Positions 25,576-34,188 are shown, counted from the stretch's first letter. The stretch is 64,000 bases of DNA from Pedobacter cryoconitis (GCF_014200605.1 NZ_JACHCE010000011.1:1-64000); one strand, 5' to 3'. The notes: generated from the letters alone by a model not told the origin. Program-made: numbers and translations.

Positions 25576-25905
25576 ATGAGACCATTAATCCTTGACTACA
25601 GGGTTTCCCGTATTGATGGCGGAGGAACAGCATCTTACAAATATGATCCTATAGCTTCATTAAATATGATTACCGTAGATGGTGTTAGTAAGCCATTTAT
25701 TCAGACTAGAAATAGTGACATTGAACTTGAAACTAAAACTAAAGTAAACCAAGAACAGGATGATGATAATTTTCGATTAGAATTATCAACCAAGACATTT
25801 ACAAAGACTGAACGAGATGATGAAGGGTTTAACCTTTTGGAAATGGAGACAAAGACTTTAAAAACTCAAGAGAGAGATGATGAACATTTTGGTACTTACC
25901 AATAA
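25576..25905 (+). CDS. Graspetide (omega-ester peptide) precursor with three core repeats
   Basis: 109 residues: a leader of about 50 residues, then three near-identical units matching T-K-T-x4-E-x-D-D-[D/E]-x-F at 53-66, 72-85 and 92-105. Threonines (and lysines) plus clustered Asp/Glu are the side chains that ATP-grasp macrocyclases join into ester or amide rings. The next gene is such an ATP-grasp enzyme, overlapping this one by 29 bp. No transpeptidase leader-cleavage motif such as a GG site is evident. The core does not match the microviridin consensus TxKYPSD, so it belongs to another graspetide type. Confidence 0.8.
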   Translation: MRPLILDYRVSRIDGGGTASYKYDPIASLNMITVDGVSKPFIQTRNSDIELETKTKVNQEQDDDNFRLELSTKTFTKTERDDEGFNLLEMETKTLKTQERDDEHFGTYQ

Positions 25906-26842
25906 GGGAGACATTACCAGTGATTTCATCGTTCAAAATTTATCGGAGCTAGGAGTTCCCTTCTATCGATTAAATACTGACGAGATAGGCAATACTATTC
26001 GGCTTTCATTGGATGTCATAAATAATGAATATTTGATTTATGACTATGCACGAGATATAATAATTGATCTTCTTCAAATCAAATCGGTTTATTTCAGACG
26101 ACCTGAAATTTTCGTTCATGCAGGAGCTGTAACAATTGGAGAAAAAAACTTTGTCAAATCTGAACTTTCTTTTACCCTCGAAGCCGTGTATAGAATCTTA
26201 GACAACGCCTTTTGGGTAAATACAGTGGATGCGATAAGAGCAGCAGAAAATAAGTTATATCAACTTATGCTAGCCAACGAGATTGGTTTCATCATTCCAA
26301 ACACTATTTTATCAAACCAGCCAAGTAGCGCGATGTCTTTTTTTTCGGAAAATAACTGTTCATGCATAATCAAGCCGATTAAATCAGGATTGGTGAGTGG
26401 AGGAACTGAAGAAGGAGTAATATTCACTAGTAAGGTTCATCTGGACGACGATAACATCGATAGAATCTTAAGCTGTCCCGTATATCTACAGAACCATATT
26501 CCAAAAAATGCTGATTTAAGGGTTACTCTAATCGGCAACAAATTGTTTTGTGCCATGATTCATTCTCAGGAAGAAGAGGATTCAATAGTTGATTGGCGTA
26601 AGGCTAGGCATCCATTAAGGCATTCTGTCCATGAACTTCCCAAAGAAATAACCGTAAAGTGCTTTCAATTAGCAAAAAAATTAAACTTGAATTTTGCTGC
26701 GATAGATTTTATACTGGATCAGAAAAACAACTACATATTCCTTGAGATCAATCCTAATGGACAATGGGCATGGATTGAAAGGCAACTTAATTTTAAAATA
26801 TCTGATGAAATCACCAAACTACTCATTAAAAACGCGGCTTAA
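25877..26842 (+). CDS. ATP-grasp macrocyclase (graspetide maturase)
   Basis: 321 residues, the length of MvdC/MvdD-like graspetide synthetases. Features: N-terminal ILVLTNKGDITSDFIVQNL and the strand RRPEIF; a central ATP-grasp part with SCIIKPIKSGLVSGG and YLQNHIPKNADLRVTLIG; and the metal site FAAIDFILDQ...IFLEINPNGQWAW (Asp, Glu, Asn). It probably activates Asp/Glu side chains of the precursor as acyl phosphates and joins them to Thr or Lys. The start ATGATG lies within the precursor's third DDEHF core unit, so the reading frames share essential DNA. Confidence 0.85.
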   Translation: MMNILVLTNKGDITSDFIVQNLSELGVPFYRLNTDEIGNTIRLSLDVINNEYLIYDYARDIIIDLLQIKSVYFRRPEIFVHAGAVTIGEKNFVKSELSFTLEAVYRILDNAFWVNTVDAIRAAENKLYQLMLANEIGFIIPNTILSNQPSSAMSFFSENNCSCIIKPIKSGLVSGGTEEGVIFTSKVHLDDDNIDRILSCPVYLQNHIPKNADLRVTLIGNKLFCAMIHSQEEEDSIVDWRKARHPLRHSVHELPKEITVKCFQLAKKLNLNFAAIDFILDQKNNYIFLEINPNGQWAWIERQLNFKISDEITKLLIKNAA

Positions 26843-27431
26843 TGATATTAGGGAATTCTTTTGGCCGTTACTTGAAATAGAAAAACCATCCCCGAGCGCT
26901 AAAGAACCAACTCCTTTTAAACTACAAATTGATGAGGAAAACATAGATCAGTTCCTAGTTTTGACCAATAAAATCAATGATGCAGAAGAAGATCGTCGTA
27001 AAGGAATTGAATCTAAGGCGGCATTATTTATAAGCACCATCAGTGTAGCTACATCGATAGTAGTGGCCGCAAACTCTATGGTTATTTCTAATTCAACATT
27101 TGGATTTCATATAATGGTCTCAGTCTTTATATCATTTGTGCTATCCATTTACGCTGTTCGTACTGTTTGGTTTGCTGTCAAAGCACTTGAGAGAGGAAAT
27201 TACTTCGTTCTTGGCTTAAAGGAAATCAACTTTAAGGGGTCAAAGGTTAATTTTCAGAAGCACTTGGTAAACTGCCTGGTTAAGAACAAAAAATTAAATC
27301 AATCAACGATTAACTCTAAGGCAGACAATATGATGATGGCTCAAGAGTATTACAAAAGGGCGATTATAATGATCTCACTTTTTTCATTACACGTACTGAT
27401 ACAGTGCACATTAAAGTATTTTGTTAGTTAA
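26805..27431 (+). CDS. Membrane protein of the graspetide cluster
   Basis: 208 residues from the ATG at 26805 (MKSPNYSLKTR), overlapping the maturase by 38 bp; an earlier start at 26742 is less likely. A soluble N-terminal domain with ENIDQFLVLTNKINDAEEDRRKGIESKAALF precedes three hydrophobic segments (about 85-105, 112-137 and 186-205). The EDRR..IESKA helix before the first membrane span resembles SLATT/S-4TM-type membrane effectors. In this operon it might export, sense or be protected by the peptide. The family call is tentative. Confidence 0.65.
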   Translation: MKSPNYSLKTRLNDIREFFWPLLEIEKPSPSAKEPTPFKLQIDEENIDQFLVLTNKINDAEEDRRKGIESKAALFISTISVATSIVVAANSMVISNSTFGFHIMVSVFISFVLSIYAVRTVWFAVKALERGNYFVLGLKEINFKGSKVNFQKHLVNCLVKNKKLNQSTINSKADNMMMAQEYYKRAIIMISLFSLHVLIQCTLKYFVS

Positions 27432-27552
27432 ATTCAATAAAATATAGGTTTGACATTTAGTTTATGCCGACCTATCCACGACGTTTTAGCAAGGCATCAA
27501 ATTAGCCCGAAACTTCGGTAGCAATCCTTTCGATATAAAGAGATAAATGCGA

Positions 27553-28092
27553 TTAGTGCAATTCATCGGGCTTGAACCCAATTCGTGTCCGTTTTTGCGC
27601 TGGCCGTTCCTGTTTCTCAAGCAGTTCGTCTAAGTAGCGGAAAACGATTTCCATGTTTTTGTCTTGGTTATCCAGTTTCCCTTTAATCTTTTCAATGTCC
27701 AGCCTGATCTCTGTATTGTCGGAAAGCATATGGCGCATTCTGGTAAAAATGCGGATGATCTGGATATTTACCTCAATAGCCCTTGTACTGTTTAGCACAC
27801 TGGAAAGCATTGCTACGCCCTGTTCGGTAAAGGCCATAATATTATATTTTGAGTGCGCCCCATGTCTTAAGGTGCCAAATTGGCTCCTTAAGATTTTCTG
27901 TTCCTCCGTATTCAACTCAAACATGAAATCTTCGGGAAAACGCTCCGCATTCCTTTTTACCTGCCGCTTTAGCTGTTTGGTTTCCACTCCGTATAACTCC
28001 GCCAGATCGAAATCCAGCATCACTTTATGTCCTCTTATCATGTAAATCTGGTTCATAACCAGTTCATCAGAAATTTTGATCTTTGTTTCCAT
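27553..28092 (-). CDS. ORF6N-domain protein
   Basis: 179 residues from the ATG at 28092 (METKIKISDELV). The ORF6N (phage BRO/KilA-N-related) domain spans about 10-110: QIYMIRGHKVMLDFDLAELYGVETKQLKRQVKRNAERFPEDFMFEL. A coiled-coil C-terminus (LDIEKIKGKLDNQDKNMEIVFRYLDELL) follows. Such DNA-binding proteins are common near Bacteroidota integrases. It starts about 50 bp after the integrase stop on the same strand. Confidence 0.85.
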   Translation of the reverse strand: METKIKISDELVMNQIYMIRGHKVMLDFDLAELYGVETKQLKRQVKRNAERFPEDFMFELNTEEQKILRSQFGTLRHGAHSKYNIMAFTEQGVAMLSSVLNSTRAIEVNIQIIRIFTRMRHMLSDNTEIRLDIEKIKGKLDNQDKNMEIVFRYLDELLEKQERPAQKRTRIGFKPDELH

Positions 28093-28143
28093 TCTTTTAT
28101 TTAGTGTTAAAAACGGTCGGCACAAGCTGCCGACCGGAAGGCG

Positions 28144-29364
28144 TTAAATTGATGCGAAAATTTGTCTTAAAGGCGCCATGTCTGTGCTTACCTTTTCATC
28201 AAGCATTTTTGCATAAAGTTGGGTCGTGCGTATATTGGTATGTCCCATCATTTTTGATACGCTTTCAATAGGTACACCATTCAAAAGGGTAACTGTAGTA
28301 GCAAAAGTACGCTTGGCAATCCGGTTGCCGAGTGTCTTGACGATACCCGATAGTGCGGCAATCTCCACCAGATACTCGTTCATTTTTTGATTGCTGGAAA
28401 CAGGCAGCGCCCTGTTTTGGTTGACACAGAAAGGGTGATCTTTATATCTTTCCAGAATATCAGCGGCTATTGGGATAAGTGGGACGGCTACAGGCGTACC
28501 AGTTTTTTTACGGTAGCTAAACAGCCACTTTTCCCCGTCAATCCCTATGCGTATGTCGGTTTGTTTGAGTTTTTGCACATCGGCATAGGACAGCCCTGTA
28601 TAACAGCTAAACAGGAAGAAGTCCCGAACTTGCGTAAGTCTTGCGGTACTGTATTTTTTGCCCGCAATATTTTGGAGTTCATCCGCAGTGAGGTATTCTC
28701 TTTGTACGAGTTTTGATTTCAGCTTATAACCAAAGAAGGGATCAGTGATGATCCATTTGTTTCTAAGACATATACGGACGATTTTTCCCAGATTCTTAAG
28801 GTGCTTACTGGCGGTATTGGTATCATTATCCTTTGAGGTATGCAGGTAGAAATCGAAACCATCAATAAACTCATGGTCTATATTTCGGACGTTGAGGTCA
28901 CCTGTTTGATATTTGAATAAAATATATTCTTTAACGTGCTTTTCAAGCACCTTAAACCGTCTCAAAGTGCCTTCCGCATAATCTTCCTTTTCTACAAGTG
29001 CGGCCATGTTTGTATTATGGATTTTAATAGCCTCCATAATGGTGTGCATTTTTTCTGCCTTGCCCAGATATTTGCATTTAACGCCTTCAGCAGATATATT
29101 TGCGTCTTCTACGCATAAGGCAGTATGGGCAGCAGTAACGCCCGCTTTCATTTTGTCGAGATAGGAATTTAAGGTTTTGGCATCTTCTTTTGTGCCGATC
29201 ATGTGACCCGCTTTGGTGTTCCACAATTCCGGTTCACATTTTCTACTAGCGGACATTTCCACAGGTTTTCCGTCAACGGTAATCCTTAGATAAACAGGAA
29301 CAGCACCTTTAACATAGTTTTTTGGTTTCTTCAGGTAGAAGAGCAGACTGAAATTAGTTTTCAT
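28144..29364 (-). CDS. Tyrosine recombinase / integrase of the island
   Basis: 406 residues from the ATG at 29364. It has an N-terminal arm-binding domain (FSLLFYLKKPKN... VYLRITVDGK), a core-binding SAM-like domain (about 105-205) and a C-terminal catalytic domain. The tail GHTNIRTTQLYAKML keeps the His and Tyr nucleophile motif. The first catalytic Arg position reads CYTGLSYAD (Ser, as known for CTnDOT IntDOT). The HxxR box reads RIAKRTFATT, so His and Arg are replaced. It lies next to tRNA-Lys, as expected for an island that inserted there. Whether it is still active is open. Confidence 0.85.
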   Translation of the reverse strand: MKTNFSLLFYLKKPKNYVKGAVPVYLRITVDGKPVEMSASRKCEPELWNTKAGHMIGTKEDAKTLNSYLDKMKAGVTAAHTALCVEDANISAEGVKCKYLGKAEKMHTIMEAIKIHNTNMAALVEKEDYAEGTLRRFKVLEKHVKEYILFKYQTGDLNVRNIDHEFIDGFDFYLHTSKDNDTNTASKHLKNLGKIVRICLRNKWIITDPFFGYKLKSKLVQREYLTADELQNIAGKKYSTARLTQVRDFFLFSCYTGLSYADVQKLKQTDIRIGIDGEKWLFSYRKKTGTPVAVPLIPIAADILERYKDHPFCVNQNRALPVSSNQKMNEYLVEIAALSGIVKTLGNRIAKRTFATTVTLLNGVPIESVSKMMGHTNIRTTQLYAKMLDEKVSTDMAPLRQIFASI

Positions 29365-29482
29365 AATCGACTGATTTAAAGTTAACAAAGTTAGCCTTGC
29401 AGTCTAATCGTATCAAGTCGTTCAATGACTGAACTTTCTGTAATTCAATAACTTACGTAATTTCCAGTGAGTATGCCACTCT

Positions 29483-29530
29483 GTAAAACTACTCGCCGAA
29501 TCACTCACTTTTTTTATGCGATTTATTGCA
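29483..29530. repeat. Att-arm-like repeat, copy 3 (integrase side)
   Basis: GTAAAACTACTCGCCGAATC, ACTCAC, a T-run, ATGCGATTTATTGCA, in the same orientation as 4580-4632 and 101-154. It lies about 80 bp from the tRNA 3' end and between it and the integrase gene. It could be an integrase arm-binding site. Confidence 0.45.
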
Positions 29531-29553
29531 TATTTTGGTGTTTCCGGTAAAAT

Positions 29554-29588
29554 AAAAAAGCTTGCAATCATTTGATTTGCAAGCTTTT
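29554..29588 (-). terminator. Terminator downstream of tRNA-Lys
   Basis: AAAAGCTTGCAA and TTGCAAGCTTTT form a perfect stem with a T-run on the minus strand, 25 bp after the tRNA 3' end in its reading direction. A good rho-independent terminator for the tRNA, brought by the island end. Confidence 0.7.
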
Positions 29589-29610
29589 ACGTAGTTTTGA
29601 TACTATCTTC

Positions 29611-29628
29611 TGTGATCCCGCTGGGATT
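29611..29628. repeat. att site at the rebuilt tRNA-Lys 3' end
   Basis: TGTGATCCCGCTGGGATT, the copy that overlaps the tRNA. It is the right boundary of the island. The match to 4514-4531 ends after 18 bp, where the tRNA T-arm continues. Confidence 0.8.
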
Positions 29629-29685
29629 CGAACCCAGGACCACTACATTAAAAGTGTAATGCTCTACCAGCTGAGCTACGGAATC
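29613..29685 (-). tRNA. tRNA-Lys (anticodon TTT)
   Basis: A complete 73-nt cloverleaf without encoded CCA. Acceptor arms GATTCCG and CGGGATC pair (with one T-G), followed by discriminator A. The anticodon loop CTTTTAA gives TTT at 29650-29652. The T-arm is CTGGGTTCGAATCCCAG. It reads leftward into the island, whose end restores the 3' part of the gene. Confidence 0.97.
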
Positions 29686-29936
29686 ATTATTCTTTTCAGA
29701 ATAATACTGTAAGCGTTTCCGTTTTCAGTGATGCAAAAGTATCATTTTAAATTGAAATAATGCGTTTTAAATCATAATAAAGCGCATTATCTTATTTTTA
29801 ACCCCTAAAGTGTTGAATGTTAGTTATAATAATTTTCATCATTTAATAGATTTGAATCCCAACCATTGACTGATTTGTCTTATTTCTACCAATTTCTCCT
29901 CTTACCAAACCAAAATGCCCAATAAAAAACCAAATA

Positions 29937-31037
29937 TCACTCCCCTAAATAAGCAGAAATAACATCCAGCCTCATTTTATTCAGTTCCACAGTGTTTGTA
30001 TTTGATAATAATATAAAAGTTAGATCTTTATCTATAAGATGTACCCAATTTGCATTATGTCCATAACCTGCGCCCTGTCTTTCTGCAAATAAAGTGTTCA
30101 CTTTACCAAACTTCCTAGGATATACCCAAAAACCTATAGCAACATCTCCCAGTTTTGGGTAAGAAGTAAGCATCAGGTCAACAGTTTCCTTTTTAAGTAT
30201 TGTATGTTTAAAAATAGCCTGATCAAAAATCAATAAATCCTGCGGGGTCGAATACATAGCTCCGGCAGAAAAATGATTATCTATATAATGATTAGTAGGC
30301 ATAATTAACTTTGCGGTATTTGGCTTGACATAATCATAACCTTCATCAATATCCTTGATAATATCATTATGGTGCAAATAATCTGTATGCTGCATATGAA
30401 GAGGGATCAGGATCTTTTCTCTCAGTACCTCTTCAAACGGTTTTTTATAGATATTCTCAATGATCTTACCTAAAATAATATAATCTCCATTGCTATAATT
30501 GAACTTCGTTCCAGGAGTATCAATCAGCTTCCCTGAACAAAATTTATCGATAAACTCATCTACGGTCCATATATCATTACTATAAGCCTCAAAAACATCT
30601 CTCATATCTTTGGTATCTCTGCCGCTGCTATAAGTCAGCAGATTTCTGATCGTAGCTTTTTTTGCCGCTTCGCCCTTATACTCCGGATAGTAAGCTGATA
30701 TCGTAGAATCCAGGTTAATCTTTCCCTGCTCATATAACTGCATAATTAAAACAGCAGTAAAAGTTTTAGTCACAGAAAATATCTTGAACTTTGTCTGCTC
30801 TGAAAACTTGATATCATAGTGCCTGTTTGCAAGCCCGGTATATTTCAAATATTCAACTTTCCCTTTTTTCGCGACCAATACAACCCCGCTGAAATTCTTC
30901 TGAATGCAAGAATCCATGACGTGGTCAATTCTTTGTCTTACTGCGCTGCTCAGCGAACTGGTTTGCGAACTGGTTTGCGCCTGTAAAAGCAATGGAAAAA
31001 GAAGTGGTAGAACGAAGCAGGAGAGGGCTCTTTGCAT
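29937..31037 (-). CDS. Secreted serine hydrolase (class C beta-lactamase family)
   Basis: 366 residues with a signal peptide (cleavage near QAQTSS, about residue 21). Family motifs: Ser88-Val-Thr-Lys91 (SxxK), Tyr181-Ser-Asn183 and a HNAN near 325 where KTG/HxG is expected. These enzymes hydrolyse esters or peptides or modify the wall; true beta-lactamase activity is unlikely to be inferable. It is transcribed toward the tRNA and about 50 bp downstream of the thioesterase gene. Confidence 0.85.
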   Translation of the reverse strand: MQRALSCFVLPLLFPLLLQAQTSSQTSSLSSAVRQRIDHVMDSCIQKNFSGVVLVAKKGKVEYLKYTGLANRHYDIKFSEQTKFKIFSVTKTFTAVLIMQLYEQGKINLDSTISAYYPEYKGEAAKKATIRNLLTYSSGRDTKDMRDVFEAYSNDIWTVDEFIDKFCSGKLIDTPGTKFNYSNGDYIILGKIIENIYKKPFEEVLREKILIPLHMQHTDYLHHNDIIKDIDEGYDYVKPNTAKLIMPTNHYIDNHFSAGAMYSTPQDLLIFDQAIFKHTILKKETVDLMLTSYPKLGDVAIGFWVYPRKFGKVNTLFAERQGAGYGHNANWVHLIDKDLTFILLSNTNTVELNKMRLDVISAYLGE

Positions 31038-31088
31038 AGTAAAAGATTTAGTAAATCAATTTACAAACAGATTTCTATCATTTTATAA

Positions 31089-31544
31089 TTATGCTCCATT
31101 TATTTTATGATCTGTTTTCAAAGCATTGGAATAACCCCTTGCCAGCAGCCGGTCTTTCTCCAGGTTCCATAACTCAAACTGTACATTAATAATTTGCCGG
31201 CCGGCCTTAATCACTTTTGTTTTCCCGGTAATAATATCACCTGACTTCGCTGTAGAGAAATAATCTATTACATTATTCACTGTCGTATAAAAATTCTCCC
31301 TGCCCAGGCTGATAATAGTAGCGCCTATCATATCATCCATGATCGCAGCAGTGACACCACCATGTAAGGTCCCGATAGGATTAGTCATTTCAGGTCTGAC
31401 ACAGTACTCAAAAGTCATACTTCCATTGTCAATTTCCCTCACTATAGGGGCGAGCCATAACATAAATGCTGATGGAGAATTTGTTACTGTTTTTCCAAGC
31501 TGATCAATCAGACCTTGTCTGATATGTGTAGTGTCATTTTTCAT
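31089..31544 (-). CDS. PaaI-type hotdog thioesterase
   Basis: 151 residues from the ATG at 31544 (MKNDTTHIRQG); the longer frame from 31574 is less likely. The hotdog signature GTLHGGVTAAIMDDMIGATI is present, with HGG and the active-site acid. It probably hydrolyses acyl-CoA or aromatic acyl-CoA thioesters. The substrate is unknown. Confidence 0.85.
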   Translation of the reverse strand: MKNDTTHIRQGLIDQLGKTVTNSPSAFMLWLAPIVREIDNGSMTFEYCVRPEMTNPIGTLHGGVTAAIMDDMIGATIISLGRENFYTTVNNVIDYFSTAKSGDIITGKTKVIKAGRQIINVQFELWNLEKDRLLARGYSNALKTDHKINGA

Positions 31545-31614
31545 AAACCTTGTCTTTATCTGTAAATATACCAATTGGTATTATAAGACTTGTTTATTAT
31601 TTAATAAAATAACA

Positions 31615-34005
31615 TTACTCATATTTAAGTGCATCAATTGTATTAGCCACAGCAGCCTTATAAGACCGGATACTTACTGTGATCAAAGTAATCAGCATAG
31701 AAACCAGAAAGGCGAGTACAAAAGGCCATACACTTAAATTGATACGGTACGCAAAACCAGATAACCATTTTGAAGCCAGTAAATAAGCTAAAGGCCATGC
31801 GACAAGATTCGCTATAAAAACCAGGAGTAAAAATGAACTGTTGAGCATTTTTACCAGTTCAAGGGTAGAAGCGCCCAGTACTTTTCTGATCGCTACTTCT
31901 TTGGTGCGTTGTGTGGCTACAAAAGAAATCAGGCCAAATAAACCTACAAATGAAATGAAAATGATAATTCCTGCAAACACACGGAATAATATACCAATGA
32001 TCAGCTCACTCTCATAATATCTGTTGATCTCCTCATTGACAAACTCTGCAGTATAAATACCATTAGGGAAAGTACTGTTCCATAGCGTTTCTATCTTACG
32101 CATAGCAGGCATCAGCTGATTCCTGTCCATTTTGACTGCTATTTTATAATAAGCATTTTTCTGTTGAAAGATTGCAAGTGGAGATATACTTTCTTTAAGT
32201 GATTTATCATTAAAATCTTTAACTACACCAACTACCGGGACTTTTTGTCCATTTTGTAATAGTATTTTACCGATAGCGTCCTGAGGATTGGTTATATTTA
32301 TTTTCTTAAGGAAAGTCTCATTCACAACATATCCGCTATTCGTATCACTCTTTAAAAATATTTTTCCGGCAATTAGTTTCAAGTTAAAAACTTTAAAATA
32401 ATCTGCATCTGCCATAGATATTCTCAGTTCGAAATCTAAATTTTTATGTCCATTAAAAGTGAAATTAGTTGAACTTACATCTCCCGAAAGGGGAGGCCGC
32501 TGACAATAACTTAAAAATTGAACACCCTCTATCTGCAATGCACGTTCTTTAAAAGTATTGTACCTGGTCTGATTTAAACTATCTGCTGGTACATTCAGCA
32601 TCGCAATGGTCTGCGTATTAAATCCCAATGGTTTTTTGCGGACATAATCCATTTGCTGCAGAATAACAACTGTTCCAATGATCAATATAATAGTTATGGA
32701 AAATTGTATCACTATTAAAATCTTCCTTAAGCTCATATTTCCAGAGTTTACGGTGATTTTATTCTTTATAGCTAAAGCAGGGCTAAAGCCTGAAATAATA
32801 AGTGCAGGATAGAAGCCGGCCAATAAGCTGACTAAAAGAACAAGGGCAATCAGGAAAACGAAAATAACCGGGTCCTGAAAAGAGCTGAAGGAGATTTTGG
32901 CCTTAAAAAGCGCTTCTAGCTGTGGCAGTGCCAATTCTGCTAAAATACAGGCAACTATGAGTGCAATCAGGGTAACTGTAAAGGTTTCTGTTAAGAACTG
33001 AACAATTAACTGTTTGCGTTTGCTGCCCATCACCTTGCGTACACCAACTTCCTTAGCGCGGTTAATAGATTGCGCAGTAGTTAGGTTAATGAAATTGATA
33101 CAGGCAGTAATCATTAAAAATACGCCAATTACAGCTAGTCCATAAATCTCCTTTTTAGTGATATACAGGTCAGCAAAATTGCCATAACGCTCACTAAAGT
33201 GAATATCCTTTAAAGCCTGAAGGGAATTAGTTTGTTTACCTTCAATCTTTCTATCCCAATAATATTTCTTATTAAATAATCTTAGGGGTTCTTGCAAATC
33301 AGTAGCTGTCACCCCATTTTTTAATAAAGTATAACATTCAATCTGTGATCCTACAGCATTCCAGTTCTTATTGTTTCTGGCACCAAAATTCTGATAGCTA
33401 ACGATGATTTTTACAGGTAAACTGCTATTTGCAGCCATATCATTATATACGCCCGTAACTTTCAGGTTAACGCTGTTTTCAAGAAGAATAACTTTTCCAA
33501 CTGCGTTTTCGGCAGTGCCAAAAAAGTTCTTTGCCATCGTTTCGGATAAAGCGACGGTGTTAGGCTCAGATAAAGCAGTTGCAGATGTTCCGGCAAGCCA
33601 GCCAATATTGAATATATCAAAGAAATCATTTTCTGCGTAATAAATCCGCTCCTGAGTTTTTATCCTGTCCGTGCCGTTCTTATTTTTAATTTGAAGAACA
33701 ACATTACTTCTAACTATCGTTGCAATCTTCTCTAAACCTGGTAGTTCATTTCTTGCGGCTGCTGCGAAAGGAATGGGTACACCCTGAGAATAGTCCTCAA
33801 AACTGGTGTATTTCCAATCGGTAGTAAACCTGTAAATCCTGTCCTGATTTTTATAACCCTGATCGAAACTTAACTGATAACGGATAAAAATAAAGATAAG
33901 GATGCAACTTCCCATTGCAACAGAAAGACCAAAAATATTGATGAAAGTATAACCTTTGTTTTTCCAAAGGTTTCGCCATGCGATCTTTAAATTTAACTTG
34001 AACAT
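31615..34005 (-). CDS. ABC transporter permease (MacB/FtsX family)
   Basis: 796 residues: a TM helix near the N-terminus (ITF-type GYTFINIFGLSVAMGSCILIFIF), a large periplasmic MacB_PCD domain, three membrane helices in the middle, a second periplasmic domain, and three C-terminal helices ending in TIDALKYE. This double FtsX arrangement is typical of Bacteroidota exporters or lipoprotein-releasing-type permeases. Its ATPase partner may be the gene at 35782-36654, or be elsewhere; that ATPase is next to another permease. Confidence 0.85.
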   Translation of the reverse strand: MFKLNLKIAWRNLWKNKGYTFINIFGLSVAMGSCILIFIFIRYQLSFDQGYKNQDRIYRFTTDWKYTSFEDYSQGVPIPFAAAARNELPGLEKIATIVRSNVVLQIKNKNGTDRIKTQERIYYAENDFFDIFNIGWLAGTSATALSEPNTVALSETMAKNFFGTAENAVGKVILLENSVNLKVTGVYNDMAANSSLPVKIIVSYQNFGARNNKNWNAVGSQIECYTLLKNGVTATDLQEPLRLFNKKYYWDRKIEGKQTNSLQALKDIHFSERYGNFADLYITKKEIYGLAVIGVFLMITACINFINLTTAQSINRAKEVGVRKVMGSKRKQLIVQFLTETFTVTLIALIVACILAELALPQLEALFKAKISFSSFQDPVIFVFLIALVLLVSLLAGFYPALIISGFSPALAIKNKITVNSGNMSLRKILIVIQFSITIILIIGTVVILQQMDYVRKKPLGFNTQTIAMLNVPADSLNQTRYNTFKERALQIEGVQFLSYCQRPPLSGDVSSTNFTFNGHKNLDFELRISMADADYFKVFNLKLIAGKIFLKSDTNSGYVVNETFLKKINITNPQDAIGKILLQNGQKVPVVGVVKDFNDKSLKESISPLAIFQQKNAYYKIAVKMDRNQLMPAMRKIETLWNSTFPNGIYTAEFVNEEINRYYESELIIGILFRVFAGIIIFISFVGLFGLISFVATQRTKEVAIRKVLGASTLELVKMLNSSFLLLVFIANLVAWPLAYLLASKWLSGFAYRINLSVWPFVLAFLVSMLITLITVSIRSYKAAVANTIDALKYE

Positions 34006-34188
34006 TTGTTTGCGGTTAGCTGTTAATCTATTCCCGATTAGCTAATGGTATGCCAGATTAAATTACGTAATATATAGCTTTAAATCAATGCTTCCGGAGG
34101 TTTAAACTAAATTAACTGTTCATTGATGAACATCAGGCGACCGGAAACGTACAGTCCCGGACGCCGGATAAACCCCCGGTCAGGGCAA

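Larger units (their letters stand above)
4514..29628. mobile_element. Mobilizable genomic island at tRNA-Lys
   Basis: This roughly 25.1 kb island lies between 18 bp direct repeats, one of which rebuilds the tRNA-Lys 3' end. The integrase gene lies next to the tRNA. BtgA/DUF5712 mobilization genes and helix-turn-helix accessory genes are in the middle. No type IV secretion (Tra) genes are visible, so transfer would depend on a helper element. Cargo: AlbA_2 protein, DUF4365 protein, Argonaute operon, nucleotidyltransferase, HEPN-type cluster, RES protein, graspetide cluster and ORF6N protein. Confidence 0.75.

Noticed and set aside
25720..25900. Tandem DNA repeat or CRISPR-like array in the graspetide gene
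   Set aside because: The periodicity (57-60 bp) is of codons in frame, with diverged DNA between units. It is a protein repeat.
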